Below are positions 48,683 to 57,071 of a stretch of DNA of 64,000 nucleotides, in pieces. Source of the stretch: Bacteroidales bacterium. GTDB lineage: Bacteria > Bacteroidota > Bacteroidia > Bacteroidales > P3. The notes under the pieces are model-generated. The model made no database searches. It had not been told where the DNA came from and saw only the letters and a program-made list of their open reading frames with translations. Each line of letters starts with the position of its first letter. The stretch's first letter is position 1. The stretch is taken from contig JAFURZ010000006.1 of the NCBI GenBank assembly GCA_017480785.1, positions 1 through 64,000 of the forward strand. The letters are read 5' to 3'. The position numbers and the translations under genes are program-made.

Positions 48683-49654
48683 ATGGCGAAAAGAAATGGT
48701 GCTGAAATAAAGATTGATGCCAAAGACAGGAAAGAGGCTGTTTCAAGGTGCGATAACCCACCTGTCGTTGCCGACATAGAGCGAATGATATTCACCATTC
48801 GTGGTGTGCAGGTGATGTTCGACCGTGATTTGGCTCACCTCTATGGTGTGGAGACGCGCGTTCTTAATCAGGCTGTTAAGCGCAATATAGACCGCTTCCC
48901 CGACGACTTCATGTTTCAACTTACACAAGATGAGGTCAATGGTTCAAGATCACAAATTGTGACCTTGAACAAACTAACAACCGAATCAAAATCACAAAAT
49001 GTGATTTTGAACACTAGTCGTGGCCATAATATCAAATATTTACCATATGCCTTTACCGAGAATGGCGTTGCAATGCTTAGCAGTGTCTTACGCTCACCCT
49101 CGGCTGTCGAGGTGAATATACAGATAATGCGTGCTTTTGTTGCCATGCGACACTTCCTTGTATCCAACGCAGGCATCTTCCAACGCCTTGACTCAATAGA
49201 ACAGCATCAAATAGCCGCCGACCAACGCATTGACCGTGTGTTCCAACTGCTCGAAACAGGCCAGCAGCCAACCCAGGGCATCTTCTTCGACGGTCAGGTC
49301 TTCGACGCATATCGCTTCGCCAGCGAACTCATCCGTTCCGCCAAGAAACACATTGTCCTATTTGATAACTACGTAGACGATACAGTGCTGAGCCTCCTCG
49401 ACAAACGCAAGAAAACCGTAGAGGCTGAGATATACACCAAAAGTATATCCCAGCAATTGTCGCTTGACATTGCCCGTCACAACGCACAGTACCGCCCCAT
49501 CACCGTGATGCTCTTCGACCGTACTCACGACCGCTTCCTCTGCATCGACAACAGCGTCTATCATATCGGTGCCTCTCTGAAAGACCTGGGCAAACGCTGG
49601 TTTGCCTTTTCCAAGATGGAAATGTCTGCCAGCGAACTCATAAACAGATTATAA
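48683..49654 (+). CDS. ORF6N-domain protein with a phospholipase-D-like C-terminal region
   Basis: The 323-residue protein has the ORF6N DNA-binding domain (residues 25-130: IRGVQVMFDRDLAHLYGVET, KRNIDRFPDDFMFQL, YLPYAFTENGVAMLSSVL). The C-terminal region (about 205-320) contains HIVLFDNYVDDTVLSLL and FDRTHDRFLCID plus a YHIGASLKDLGK strand resembling a PLD-like fold. ORF6N proteins are often carried on mobile or accessory DNA. The segment SRSQIVTLN...SKSQNVILN is a short internal duplication in the domain. Base composition is more AT-rich than its neighbours. Confidence 0.88.
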   Translation: MAKRNGAEIKIDAKDRKEAVSRCDNPPVVADIERMIFTIRGVQVMFDRDLAHLYGVETRVLNQAVKRNIDRFPDDFMFQLTQDEVNGSRSQIVTLNKLTTESKSQNVILNTSRGHNIKYLPYAFTENGVAMLSSVLRSPSAVEVNIQIMRAFVAMRHFLVSNAGIFQRLDSIEQHQIAADQRIDRVFQLLETGQQPTQGIFFDGQVFDAYRFASELIRSAKKHIVLFDNYVDDTVLSLLDKRKKTVEAEIYTKSISQQLSLDIARHNAQYRPITVMLFDRTHDRFLCIDNSVYHIGASLKDLGKRWFAFSKMEMSASELINRL

Positions 49655-49725
49655 AATCGAAAATAAAAGTAATGTCATAAATATAACAAAATATTAACAC
49701 ATATTGAGCTGACGCTCTTGTTCTC

Positions 49726-49845
49726 CTGTAGAAATAGTCTGGTAAACTAAAAGTGGTGAGAATAAGCATGCGGATAGTTCACGTCAGGGGCGTGAATTTT
49801 CGTAGTACTTATTGACCACAGGGATATACCAGACATCCTCTACAG
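49726..49845 (+). ncRNA. Nested-hairpin element, candidate structured RNA
   Basis: Three nested stems fit one 120-nt rod: CTGTAGA and GTCTGGTA with TACCAGAC and TCTACAG (49726-49744 with 49827-49845); GTGGT and AATAAG with CTTATT and ACCAC (49753-49766 with 49808-49819); TTCACG with CGTGAA around TCAGGGG (49778-49796). A second pairing, CAGTTTT with AAAACTG, may link 49855 and 49938. No open frame fits. The gap 49655-49976 otherwise holds nothing I recognise. Strand is a guess from the flanking genes. Confidence 0.5.
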
Positions 49846-49976
49846 AAATAAGGCAGTTTTGACGAAAGAATCACGCCTTTCTTCATGCTCCTTTGTTAGC
49901 AACGGTCTCCAGCTCATTAGATATAGCGGGGATGCCGAAAACTGCGTAATAGAGTAGGCTATTAAAAAATACAAAT

Positions 49977-51056
49977 ATGAAGAAAAGTATCTACATCATT
50001 ATCGCTGTCGTCTTGAGTGCAATGTTGTCCTCATGTGCAAGTACGTATCAATACTGCCAGGTGTACGAGACTAAACCGGTGCATCAAAATGGACAACTCA
50101 AGAAAGGGAATGGAGTAATAAGCTATGAGAACCCGCAATGCATCATCGACTATTGCTTTTGGTCGAATGGAGGTACAGCAGATTTCAGCTTTTACAACAA
50201 GACTGACGAAATTGTCTACATTAACCTCTCAAAGTCATTCTATGTGATGAACGGGAAAGCTTACGACTTGTATCGGGGACGTGAATGGAGCCACAGTTCA
50301 TCGGTAGGAGTTACATCATCGATGGACTACGGATATGGAGAATCTCAATCAGAGGAACTGTCCGTGGGCCGTGTAATGCCGAGCCTTACAACGGATGGTG
50401 TTGTCGCGGCACGAGCCTCAAAGTCTGCAAGCAGGTTTGCAAGCATTGCCGCAAGGGATGCCGGTGTAATGTCTACGTCAAATACAGTGACTATTAAAGA
50501 AATGGAGATTGTTGCCGTACCACCTCACAGCAAGAAGTATATCACGACATATAATATCAAAACCTCTCCTATGTTATCCTGTGATTTACAACGTTATCCA
50601 TCGCATAGCGCACGACTTGATTTCACAGCGGAGAATTCTCCATTCTGTTTTTCGGACATCATTTCTTACTCCGTCGGAGAGGGCGCACAAACCACAATCG
50701 TTAGAAATGATTTTTATGTATCGTCGGTTACAAACTATGCGGAACCAGAGTTAGTGACCATGGAGAAAAGGGAAGAACCTTGTGAAAATATGAGAGATCC
50801 AGACTATGTTGAACCATCGCACGAACTATATGATAAAGTAGTGAAAGCTAATTTATGTGAACCAGCCAGTTCTTTCTATAATACATACGAAGTGACTACA
50901 CGAAAGAAACTGTATGAAAGAGATAAAACATATTTTTACAATCCGCAATATCAAGCCTATGTAATGTCAAATGCACAAGGAAAAGGAATAGTTGGTCTCG
51001 TTGGAATACTTGGATTTGTGGCATTGGGTTCCCTCTTAATTGCAAATGGATTATAA
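49977..51056 (+). CDS. Putative lipoprotein with a C-terminal membrane helix
   Basis: The 359-residue protein begins with a signal segment ending in SAMLSSCAS (lipobox, Cys20) and ends in a hydrophobic helix (GIVGLVGILGFVALGSLLIANG), an unusual combination that would anchor both ends. The middle is beta-rich with no known domain. It is AT-rich and has an ordinary intrinsic terminator after it. The only close gene upstream is the ORF6N protein, with the nested-hairpin element between them. Confidence 0.7.
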   Translation: MKKSIYIIIAVVLSAMLSSCASTYQYCQVYETKPVHQNGQLKKGNGVISYENPQCIIDYCFWSNGGTADFSFYNKTDEIVYINLSKSFYVMNGKAYDLYRGREWSHSSSVGVTSSMDYGYGESQSEELSVGRVMPSLTTDGVVAARASKSASRFASIAARDAGVMSTSNTVTIKEMEIVAVPPHSKKYITTYNIKTSPMLSCDLQRYPSHSARLDFTAENSPFCFSDIISYSVGEGAQTTIVRNDFYVSSVTNYAEPELVTMEKREEPCENMRDPDYVEPSHELYDKVVKANLCEPASSFYNTYEVTTRKKLYERDKTYFYNPQYQAYVMSNAQGKGIVGLVGILGFVALGSLLIANGL

Positions 51057-51063
51057 TCAAAGT

Positions 51064-51101
51064 GAGCGTGTCTTCCCAAATGGAGGATACGCTCGCTTTT
51101 A
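51064..51101 (+). terminator. Intrinsic terminator after the 49977 lipoprotein gene
   Basis: GAGCGTGTCTTCC pairs with GGAGGATACGCTC (51083-51095), followed by GCTTTT. Confidence 0.75.
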
Positions 51102-51130
51102 AAATGCCTGTTTATGTCGTTGGAGGTCTA

Positions 51131-51223
51131 GTGGGCGGAAGTGGAAAGTTGGGTACTTTCGTGGGACATTCGGGTACTATTGTGGGTCGATTTTGAGCAT
51201 TTTCCGAAAAAGGCCTTATATTG
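51131..51223 (+). repeat. GTACTT repeat family, copy C
   Basis: It contains GGAAAGTTGGGTACTTTCG, then GGGTACTATTGTGGGTCGA and GGCCTTATATTG, as in copies A and B. No DUF6266 gene follows. A nested stem-loop (51228-51281) is next. Confidence 0.7.
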
Positions 51224-51227
51224 TCGG

Positions 51228-51281
51228 CTCAGGAGAACACCCCGCCGCACTGGTGGTGGCGGGGTTAGAATAGCTCCTGAG
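51228..51281. terminator. Nested stem-loop after the 51326 gene
   Basis: CTCAGGAG pairs with CTCCTGAG (51274-51281) and CCCCGCC with GGCGGGG (51258-51264). It lies 45 bases beyond the outer-membrane protein stop and has no T-run, so it may be a terminator or a repeat end. Confidence 0.4.
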
Positions 51282-51325
51282 TGTTCATTGACATATTAGA
51301 AAGGAGACAAGCCGATGCATCGGCC

Positions 51326-52615
51326 TCAGAAGGAGTAGACCATGCTGAGGGAGAGGCGCAGGTTGCCGACGATGCCGTCGGGGTCGTGAAGGTAGAGGCG
51401 GTCGGGGCCCACCACAGTCTCGCGTCCATAGGCGGCGCAGGTGTATTCGACTTCGGCGGTGAAGTCGAGGCCGGTGAGGGTCTTGTAGGTGAGGCGGGGC
51501 TGGAGGCGCCAGAGATACTCGATATCGAATCCGCGCCCCAGCGCATAGTCGGTGGTGGTGCCGGCGCCGATGGAGAGCGGGGTGCCGAAGTCGCGGTTGC
51601 GGCCGTAGCCGAGGAAGAGGCCCGGGCGCCAGTGGCCGCGGTTGCGCTCGAGGTCGAGCCAATAGGTGTCGAAGTGCCAGTCGCGGGCGGCATACTGGTA
51701 GGGGACGCCGTCGACGGTGCGCAGCAGGTAGCCTCCCATGGAGCAGCCCTCATAGAGGCTGTTGTTCAGCAGGGCTTGGGCCTTGACGGTGACGCCGCCG
51801 AAGCGGTAGCGGCCGAAGAGGCTCCACGTGAAGGAGGTGTGCGGGTTGGGCTCGAGGGCGAGGCCGGTGGTATTCACCATGGGCTGTATGGTCTTGAGGT
51901 TGACGGCGGCACCGACGAAGAGGTGCTCCGTGAGGTAGCGCAGCTGGGCATTGAGTTCGGGCACCAGGCTGTGGCGGGCGAACTGGGTGCTGGAGGTGGG
52001 GAGACCGTTGAGGAGACCCTGGCTCATGTTGTCGAGTTGCCAGCAGGCGGCAGCGACCACCTCGAATCCGTGGGAGATGAACTCGTAGCGCACCTGCGGC
52101 TGGCGGGCGTAACAGTGGAAGGGGGCTCCCATGTTCAGCGGGTTGGTCATGGGCATTATTTCGTGGATGACCATGGGGTACCAGTACTGGCCAACCTTCA
52201 AGGTATGCTTGAGCGACCGGAACTCACCTTGGTTATCATACCAGTCCATCGTGATGTAGGCGTGGCGGAGGCGCAGGTCGTTGATGGTGGCGTTGGTGGA
52301 GCCGGTGAAGTCGCCCTCAATGAAGGCGCTGGTCTTGGCGCCCAGCATGTCGGGGCCGCTGACGCGGAGATTCAGGCGGGCGGTGATGGCCAGCATGTCG
52401 GCCTGCCAGCCGTCGTTGATGTCACGGCCCAAACTGTCTCGGAGGATGGGCTTGGGGTAGAAGAGCATCATGTCCTCGCGCCCGCCGACCACGCTGCGGC
52501 TGTCGGCATAGTAGTGGGGGTTGACAAAGCCGTGCCAGTCGAAGTTGAAGGGCGTCTGGGCCTCCAGCTGAGCCAGCTGGACCAACAATACCAGTAATAC
52601 CAGCGTCCGCTTCAT
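51326..52615 (-). CDS. Putative outer-membrane beta-barrel (porin-like) protein
   Basis: The 429-residue protein has a signal peptide (LVLLVLLVQLAQLEAQ) and a barrel-like pattern of alternating polar and aromatic residues ending in LRLSLSMVYSF, with the C-terminal Phe used for barrel assembly. The opening FNFDWHGFVNPHYYADSRSV resembles phosphate-selective porin-like or DcaP-like barrels, but I cannot assign a substrate. It overlaps the upstream membrane protein gene by 4 bases. Its signal peptide codons contain an ACTGGTATT micro-repeat (52576-52606). Confidence 0.8.
   Translation of the reverse strand: MKRTLVLLVLLVQLAQLEAQTPFNFDWHGFVNPHYYADSRSVVGGREDMMLFYPKPILRDSLGRDINDGWQADMLAITARLNLRVSGPDMLGAKTSAFIEGDFTGSTNATINDLRLRHAYITMDWYDNQGEFRSLKHTLKVGQYWYPMVIHEIMPMTNPLNMGAPFHCYARQPQVRYEFISHGFEVVAAACWQLDNMSQGLLNGLPTSSTQFARHSLVPELNAQLRYLTEHLFVGAAVNLKTIQPMVNTTGLALEPNPHTSFTWSLFGRYRFGGVTVKAQALLNNSLYEGCSMGGYLLRTVDGVPYQYAARDWHFDTYWLDLERNRGHWRPGLFLGYGRNRDFGTPLSIGAGTTTDYALGRGFDIEYLWRLQPRLTYKTLTGLDFTAEVEYTCAAYGRETVVGPDRLYLHDPDGIVGNLRLSLSMVYSF
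52576..52606. repeat. AATACCAG micro-repeat in the signal peptide of the 51326 gene
   Basis: Units of ACCAACAATACCAGTAATACC code the LVLLVLLVQL part of the signal peptide. Confidence 0.45.
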
Positions 52616-53298
52616 TTCTTGATGGCAAGGATGAGTCCGAGGGCGACGCCGAGCAGGGCGGCGAAGAGCACCTGCAGGTTGGCGGGCAGGATGAAGGTGA
52701 TGGTGTGGGCCGGGAACCAGAAGAGGGGGATGGTCTTCTTGATGACGAAGTTCCACTGCATGTCCCAATTCACCTTATGGGCGAATATCTCGCGCATCTT
52801 CATCGGCTTGAGCAAGCCTGCCACGGTGCCACCGTTATCGGTGATGTGTATGTCGGTGCACTTGTGGAAGGTCATCATCACCGGGGCGAAGATGGAGTTC
52901 ATCAGGACCGAGACGGCGAAGGACACACCCAGCTTGCCCCACGTGAGCTCAGGGGCGGCGAACACCGCAGCGGCACCCTTCCATCCGAGCGAGCCGAGGA
53001 AGGCCGGCACGCCGGTCTTGAAGATGACCATGGCCATGGCGATGCACATGCCGAGGAAGCCCCACACCATCATGCGGGGAAGGACACCGAAGCCCTTCTT
53101 GTTGTAGACGCCTTCGCGGATGCGGAGGGCCAGCATCTCGCCCAGGGTGGCAAGGATGGCGAACTTGAAGAAGGCCATGATGTAGGGGTGGTGGGCCGTG
53201 GCCCAGTTGAAGCCCGCGGCACAGTGGGTCTGCGGGATGGCGAAGAGCGCCGCCACCACGGCGACACACGCGATGAGTATCCAGTCTGCTTTTTTCAT
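52612..53298 (-). CDS. Inner-membrane protein of unknown function (Mpv17-like pattern)
   Basis: The 228-residue protein has about five predicted helices. The second half (FHKCTDIHITDN, WDMQWNFVIKKTIPLFWFPA) has a WxxQWNFxxKKTIPLFWxPxHTxTF pattern resembling the Mpv17/PMP22 family but too weak for a firm name. It is the upstream partner of the outer-membrane protein gene (4-base overlap), so the two may act together in transport across both membranes. Confidence 0.65.
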   Translation of the reverse strand: MKKADWILIACVAVVAALFAIPQTHCAAGFNWATAHHPYIMAFFKFAILATLGEMLALRIREGVYNKKGFGVLPRMMVWGFLGMCIAMAMVIFKTGVPAFLGSLGWKGAAAVFAAPELTWGKLGVSFAVSVLMNSIFAPVMMTFHKCTDIHITDNGGTVAGLLKPMKMREIFAHKVNWDMQWNFVIKKTIPLFWFPAHTITFILPANLQVLFAALLGVALGLILAIKK

Positions 53299-53421
53299 CT
53301 TATGGGTATATTTACATACCCATAACGCAGAATGCTATAGGATATTGTGCGCGACCCGCGAGTTTTTCAATTATAGACGCCAATCTTTTCTCTGTACCGC
53401 TATAAAACAACTAGAAGAATG

Positions 53422-53459
53422 AAGAAGGTGTCCCATAAGTTTTGGGCATCTTCTTTTTT
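53422..53459 (+). terminator. Hairpin with T7 upstream of the WG-repeat gene
   Basis: AGAAGGTGTCCCA pairs with TGGGCATCTTCT, followed by seven T. No rightward gene precedes it within 2 kb, so it may end a small or antisense transcript from the 53299-53420 gap. Confidence 0.5.
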
Positions 53460-53481
53460 TGCAAAAAAAACACCGAAATAC

Positions 53482-53512
53482 TTTGCCATATCAGATATTT
53501 CTCGTATCTTTG
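53482..53512 (+). promoter_or_regulatory. Promoter of the WG-repeat gene
   Basis: TTTG (53482-53485), 19 bases and TATCTTTG (53505-53512), 55 bases before the start codon. Confidence 0.75.
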
Positions 53513-53566
53513 CATTGAGGACTCATCCTGTGGTAATGACAAAGTATTAATATATAATATTATACG

Positions 53567-55333
53567 ATGAAAACAAATTGGGAAGAATGGAGAAAAAGAA
53601 ACATTGAAAATCAACTCAGTGTGATGCGGGAAAGATTGAGACCGGGGCAGGTGGTTAAGGTAACAGAGGAGGTAGAAGGACTGACCGGTGTAATGACTCG
53701 AGATGGAGCCGGTTACCAGAATAATAAAGGCGAATTGGTAATTCCTTGTATCTATGAGGATGTGAAGTGCTTTTCGGAAGGCTTGGCATCCGTCATGAAC
53801 CGGGAGTTCAAGGAAGGCTTTATCAATACAAAAGGTGAAGTGGTGATTCCGTTTGAATGGGCGGAATGTACTAATTTTAAGGAAGGTCGTGCCGTGGTAT
53901 CCAGTTTTGAGGGATTATCTGGTTACATAGACCGGGAAGGGAAAATGGTGAGTCCGTGCAAATGGAAAGACGCGCAAGCCTTCAGTGAGGGTTATGCCAT
54001 GGTGAAAGGTGATAACGGGCTGTTCGGTTTTATTGACCTTAAGGGGAAACAGGTTGTCCCCTGTCGTTTTAAAGATGTAATGCCGTTTGATGACGGTTTG
54101 GCTTGTGTGCTTGACAGCGGTTGTTGTGGTCGTTGGGGAATGATTGACAAGACCGGGAAATTTGTGATAAAGCCGCAGTGGCATTTTATACATCCATTCT
54201 GTGAAGGATTGGCCTGTGTAAGCTGGGGGAAGAAAAAAGGTTTTATCGATATGACGGAGAAGGAGGTGATTCCTCTAATCTATGACGATGCAAATTCTTT
54301 CTCCGGAGGAGTGGCACCTGTAAAATATAAAAAGAAGTGGGGTTTTATCAACAAGGAAGGTGAACTTGTGATTCCGTTTGTATGGGACGATGTATGCGCT
54401 TGGGAAGGAGTTGACCATAAACCTAAATATTTTCTGGATGGGACAATATGGGTGACAGATTATTACAAAAACAGATTCCGCATTGATAAAGAGGGGAATA
54501 TACTCGAAAAAAAGAACGGACCATTTTCGAGGAAAGACATTAATAGCTACACAATTAATGTCTCTGATAAAAAGATGCCGATGAAAATGCCGAGGAATAT
54601 GCCAAAGGAGTTGCCTGAGAATAAAGAAGTAAGTTCGTTGATTGCAGAGATATCCCCTAAATATTACGACAGGGATTATTTGGAGAGGTTATTCAAACTG
54701 ATGTTTTTTGATGGTTTTTACATCAAGAAAAGTAGTCCTCAGCGTCATCTATTCGAAGATAGTGGACTTTATGGATTTGTGAATGAATACGGTCAACCCG
54801 TATTGCCAGCCCAATGGAAATGGGCATACGGATTCGACGAAGGTTTGGCTGTTGTTATGGATGACAGCGAGAAGAAGGGCTACATAAACACTAAAGGAGA
54901 GATAGTATTACCTCTCCAGTGGAAACTTGCTTCGTGGTTCAAATATGGTGTGGCTTTAGTGCAGAATGACGAAGAACTATGGGCACTGATTGACCGTTGG
55001 GGGAACTTCATAGTGCCGTTCCAGAAAGACAAGTATCCGGCTATTAATTATGTGCAATGGTCCGTATGGCTCATAGAGGAGACAGACGGGCATGTGGTGA
55101 AGAGAACAGACATTACTGACTACGTGAGTCAATGTGTTGATCCAGAGAAGGCATTGGAGCAAGATTGGTTTGTTCCGCAGCCTATAGAAGATACCGATAT
55201 TGTAATACCAAAGTCGGTACATCCTTACTATGCAAGAATGTGCTGGTATGGCTATCGTATGGAAGAATTGGTAGAGCTAACAAGACAAGTAGCCAAGGCA
55301 GGTTATTGTATAACGAGAGTGAGGTGGGATTAG
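53567..55333 (+). CDS. WG-repeat protein
   Basis: The 588-residue protein is built from about ten repeats of 35-40 residues with the WG/KWG-type pattern: GxIDxxGKxVxPxxWxDAxxFSEGLAxV (for example WGMIDKTGKFVIKPQWH, then PFCEGLACVSWGKKKGFID). The first block ends near residue 290. A helical, basic linker (320-390) follows, and two more repeats lie at 400-480. There is no signal peptide. WG proteins are thought to form beta-propeller-like interaction scaffolds; function here is unknown. The AT-rich composition suggests recent acquisition. Confidence 0.85.
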   Translation: MKTNWEEWRKRNIENQLSVMRERLRPGQVVKVTEEVEGLTGVMTRDGAGYQNNKGELVIPCIYEDVKCFSEGLASVMNREFKEGFINTKGEVVIPFEWAECTNFKEGRAVVSSFEGLSGYIDREGKMVSPCKWKDAQAFSEGYAMVKGDNGLFGFIDLKGKQVVPCRFKDVMPFDDGLACVLDSGCCGRWGMIDKTGKFVIKPQWHFIHPFCEGLACVSWGKKKGFIDMTEKEVIPLIYDDANSFSGGVAPVKYKKKWGFINKEGELVIPFVWDDVCAWEGVDHKPKYFLDGTIWVTDYYKNRFRIDKEGNILEKKNGPFSRKDINSYTINVSDKKMPMKMPRNMPKELPENKEVSSLIAEISPKYYDRDYLERLFKLMFFDGFYIKKSSPQRHLFEDSGLYGFVNEYGQPVLPAQWKWAYGFDEGLAVVMDDSEKKGYINTKGEIVLPLQWKLASWFKYGVALVQNDEELWALIDRWGNFIVPFQKDKYPAINYVQWSVWLIEETDGHVVKRTDITDYVSQCVDPEKALEQDWFVPQPIEDTDIVIPKSVHPYYARMCWYGYRMEELVELTRQVAKAGYCITRVRWD

Positions 55334-55359
55334 TATATCATGTATCCTTGTACCTATAC

Positions 55360-56856
55360 TCAATATGAGTAGGTTGCACCGTCCTTGCCGTCTTTGACGG
55401 TGACACCGGCCTCCTTGAGGGCGTCGCGGATACGGTCGCTGGTGGCCCAGTCCTTGTTGGCCTTGGCGGTGGCGCGGATGTCAAGGATGATGTGCATCAG
55501 ACTGTCGATAAGGGCGGTGTTGTCGCCGGTGGACTCGTCCTTCATGCCGAGGATGTCGAAGAGGAAGGTGTCGAAGATGCCGCGCAGTTCGTCGATGTCG
55601 GCCTGCGCGAGCTGCAGGTGGCCGTCGGCGGCACTATTGACGATACGGGCGGCCTCGAAGAGGTGGCTGATGACCGTCGGGGTGGCGAAGTCGTCGTTCA
55701 TGGCGTCGTAGCAGTTGCTTCGCAGAGTGGAAAGTTGAGAGTGCAAAGTGGAAAGTTGTTCGGGTGCGGCAGCGCTTTCCACTTTAATCTTTCCACTTTC
55801 CACTTTCTTGTAGGCCTCCAGCAGCTTGGCGTAGCCCTTCTCGGCGGCCTGGAGGGCCTCGTTGCTGAAGTCGACGGTGCTGCGGTAGTGGGCCTGGAGG
55901 ATGAAGAAGCGGATGGTCATGGGCGAGTAGGCCTGGGCGAGCAGCTTATGGCTGCCGGTGAAGAACTCGTCGAGGGTGATGAAGTTGCCCAGCGACTTGC
56001 CCATCTTCTGGCCATTGATGGTAATCATATTGTTGTGCATCCAGTAGCGGCAGGGGGCGTGGCCGGTGGAGGCTACGCACTGTGCTATCTCGCTCTCGTG
56101 GTGGGGGAAGACGAGGTCCATGCCGCCGCCATGGATGTCGAACGGAGACCCTAAATACTTGGCACCCATAGCAGTGCACTCGGCATGCCAGCCAGGGAAG
56201 CCGTCGCTCCAGGGCGAGGGCCAGCGCATGATATGCTCCGGCGAGGCCTTCTTCCACAGGGCGAAGTCGCCGCTGAAGCGCTTCTCCTCCTGCCCATCCA
56301 GCTCACGGGTAGTGGCCAGCATCTCGTCGATAACTCGACCGGATAGCTGGCCATATTTGTGTGTATCCTCCTGATACTTGCGCACGTCAAAATAGACCGA
56401 GCCGTTGCTCACATAGGCCAGGCCAGCGTCGAGGATGCTCTGCACGAGGGCTATCTGCTCCATGATGTGACCCGAGGCGTGGGGTTCGATGCTGGGGGGC
56501 AACACGTTGAGGCGCTCCATGGCGGCATGGTAGCGGTTGGTGTAGTACTGCGCCACCTCCATGGGTTCCAACTGCTCCAGCCGCGCCTTCTTGGCTATCT
56601 TGTCCTCACCCTCGTCGGCGTCGTGCTCCAGGTGGCCCACGTCGGTGATGTTGCGCACATAGCGCACCTTGTAACCGATGTGCCGCAGGTAGCGGAAGAC
56701 CACATCGAAGGTGATGGCGGGGCGGGCGTGGCCCAGATGGCCGTCGCCGTAAACCGTCGGGCCGCAGACATACATGCCCACGTGGCCCTCGTTGATGGGC
56801 CGGAAGAGCTCCTTCTGCCGGCTCAAAGTATTATAAATCAAGAGTTGTTGTTCCAT
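55360..56856 (-). CDS. cysS: Cysteinyl-tRNA synthetase with a repeat-derived insertion
   Basis: CysS charges tRNA-Cys. The 498-residue class I enzyme shows [18 protein letters not shown] (zinc Cys and HIGH-like motif), the zinc ligands in [12 protein letters not shown] with HHESEIAQC, and [12 protein letters not shown] (KMSKS-like). Between the DALR-type helices a stretch of about 35 residues ([18 protein letters not shown] onwards) is translated from GTGGAAAG micro-repeats (55723-55807), without disturbing the frame. The start is set by [14 protein letters not shown]; a longer frame crosses the promoter. Confidence 0.95.
   Translation of the reverse strand: MEQQLLIYNTLSRQKELFRPINEGHVGMYVCGPTVYGDGHLGHARPAITFDVVFRYLRHIGYKVRYVRNITDVGHLEHDADEGEDKIAKKARLEQLEPMEVAQYYTNRYHAAMERLNVLPPSIEPHASGHIMEQIALVQSILDAGLAYVSNGSVYFDVRKYQEDTHKYGQLSGRVIDEMLATTRELDGQEEKRFSGDFALWKKASPEHIMRWPSPWSDGFPGWHAECTAMGAKYLGSPFDIHGGGMDLVFPHHESEIAQCVASTGHAPCRYWMHNNMITINGQKMGKSLGNFITLDEFFTGSHKLLAQAYSPMTIRFFILQAHYRSTVDFSNEALQAAEKGYAKLLEAYKKVESGKIKVESAAAPEQLSTLHSQLSTLRSNCYDAMNDDFATPTVISHLFEAARIVNSAADGHLQLAQADIDELRGIFDTFLFDILGMKDESTGDNTALIDSLMHIILDIRATAKANKDWATSDRIRDALKEAGVTVKDGKDGATYSY
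55723..55807. repeat. GTGGAAAG micro-repeats (inverted pair) inside cysS
   Basis: GAGTGGAAAGTTG and GTGCAAAGTGGAAAG units face CTTTCCAC units at 55776-55805, forming an imperfect inverted pair, all in frame within cysS. Confidence 0.7.
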
Positions 56857-56947
56857 TATATATAGTATATTGATTTGCAAAGATACAAAAATTATCCGAT
56901 ATCGGGGCGGAAAAAATGCCGGGAAGGGGGTGGTTTCCGGAGGGGAC

Positions 56948-57037
56948 AACTCCGACTCATCTCCGACTCAACTCCGACACAACTCCGAGGATGGTCCGAT
57001 AAAAAGCGTAAAACGGTCGGAGTTGACTCGGAGTTGT
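56948..57037. repeat. 11-mer element, copy 6
   Basis: Four CAACTCCGACN-type units precede GGATGGTCCGATAAAAAGCG (shared with copies 3 and 7) and two reversed units. It fills the cysS-DUF2723 gap 56857-57071. Confidence 0.85.
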
Positions 57038-57071
57038 TACGGACAATCAGCGGTCGAAAGGGAGGAAAGGG

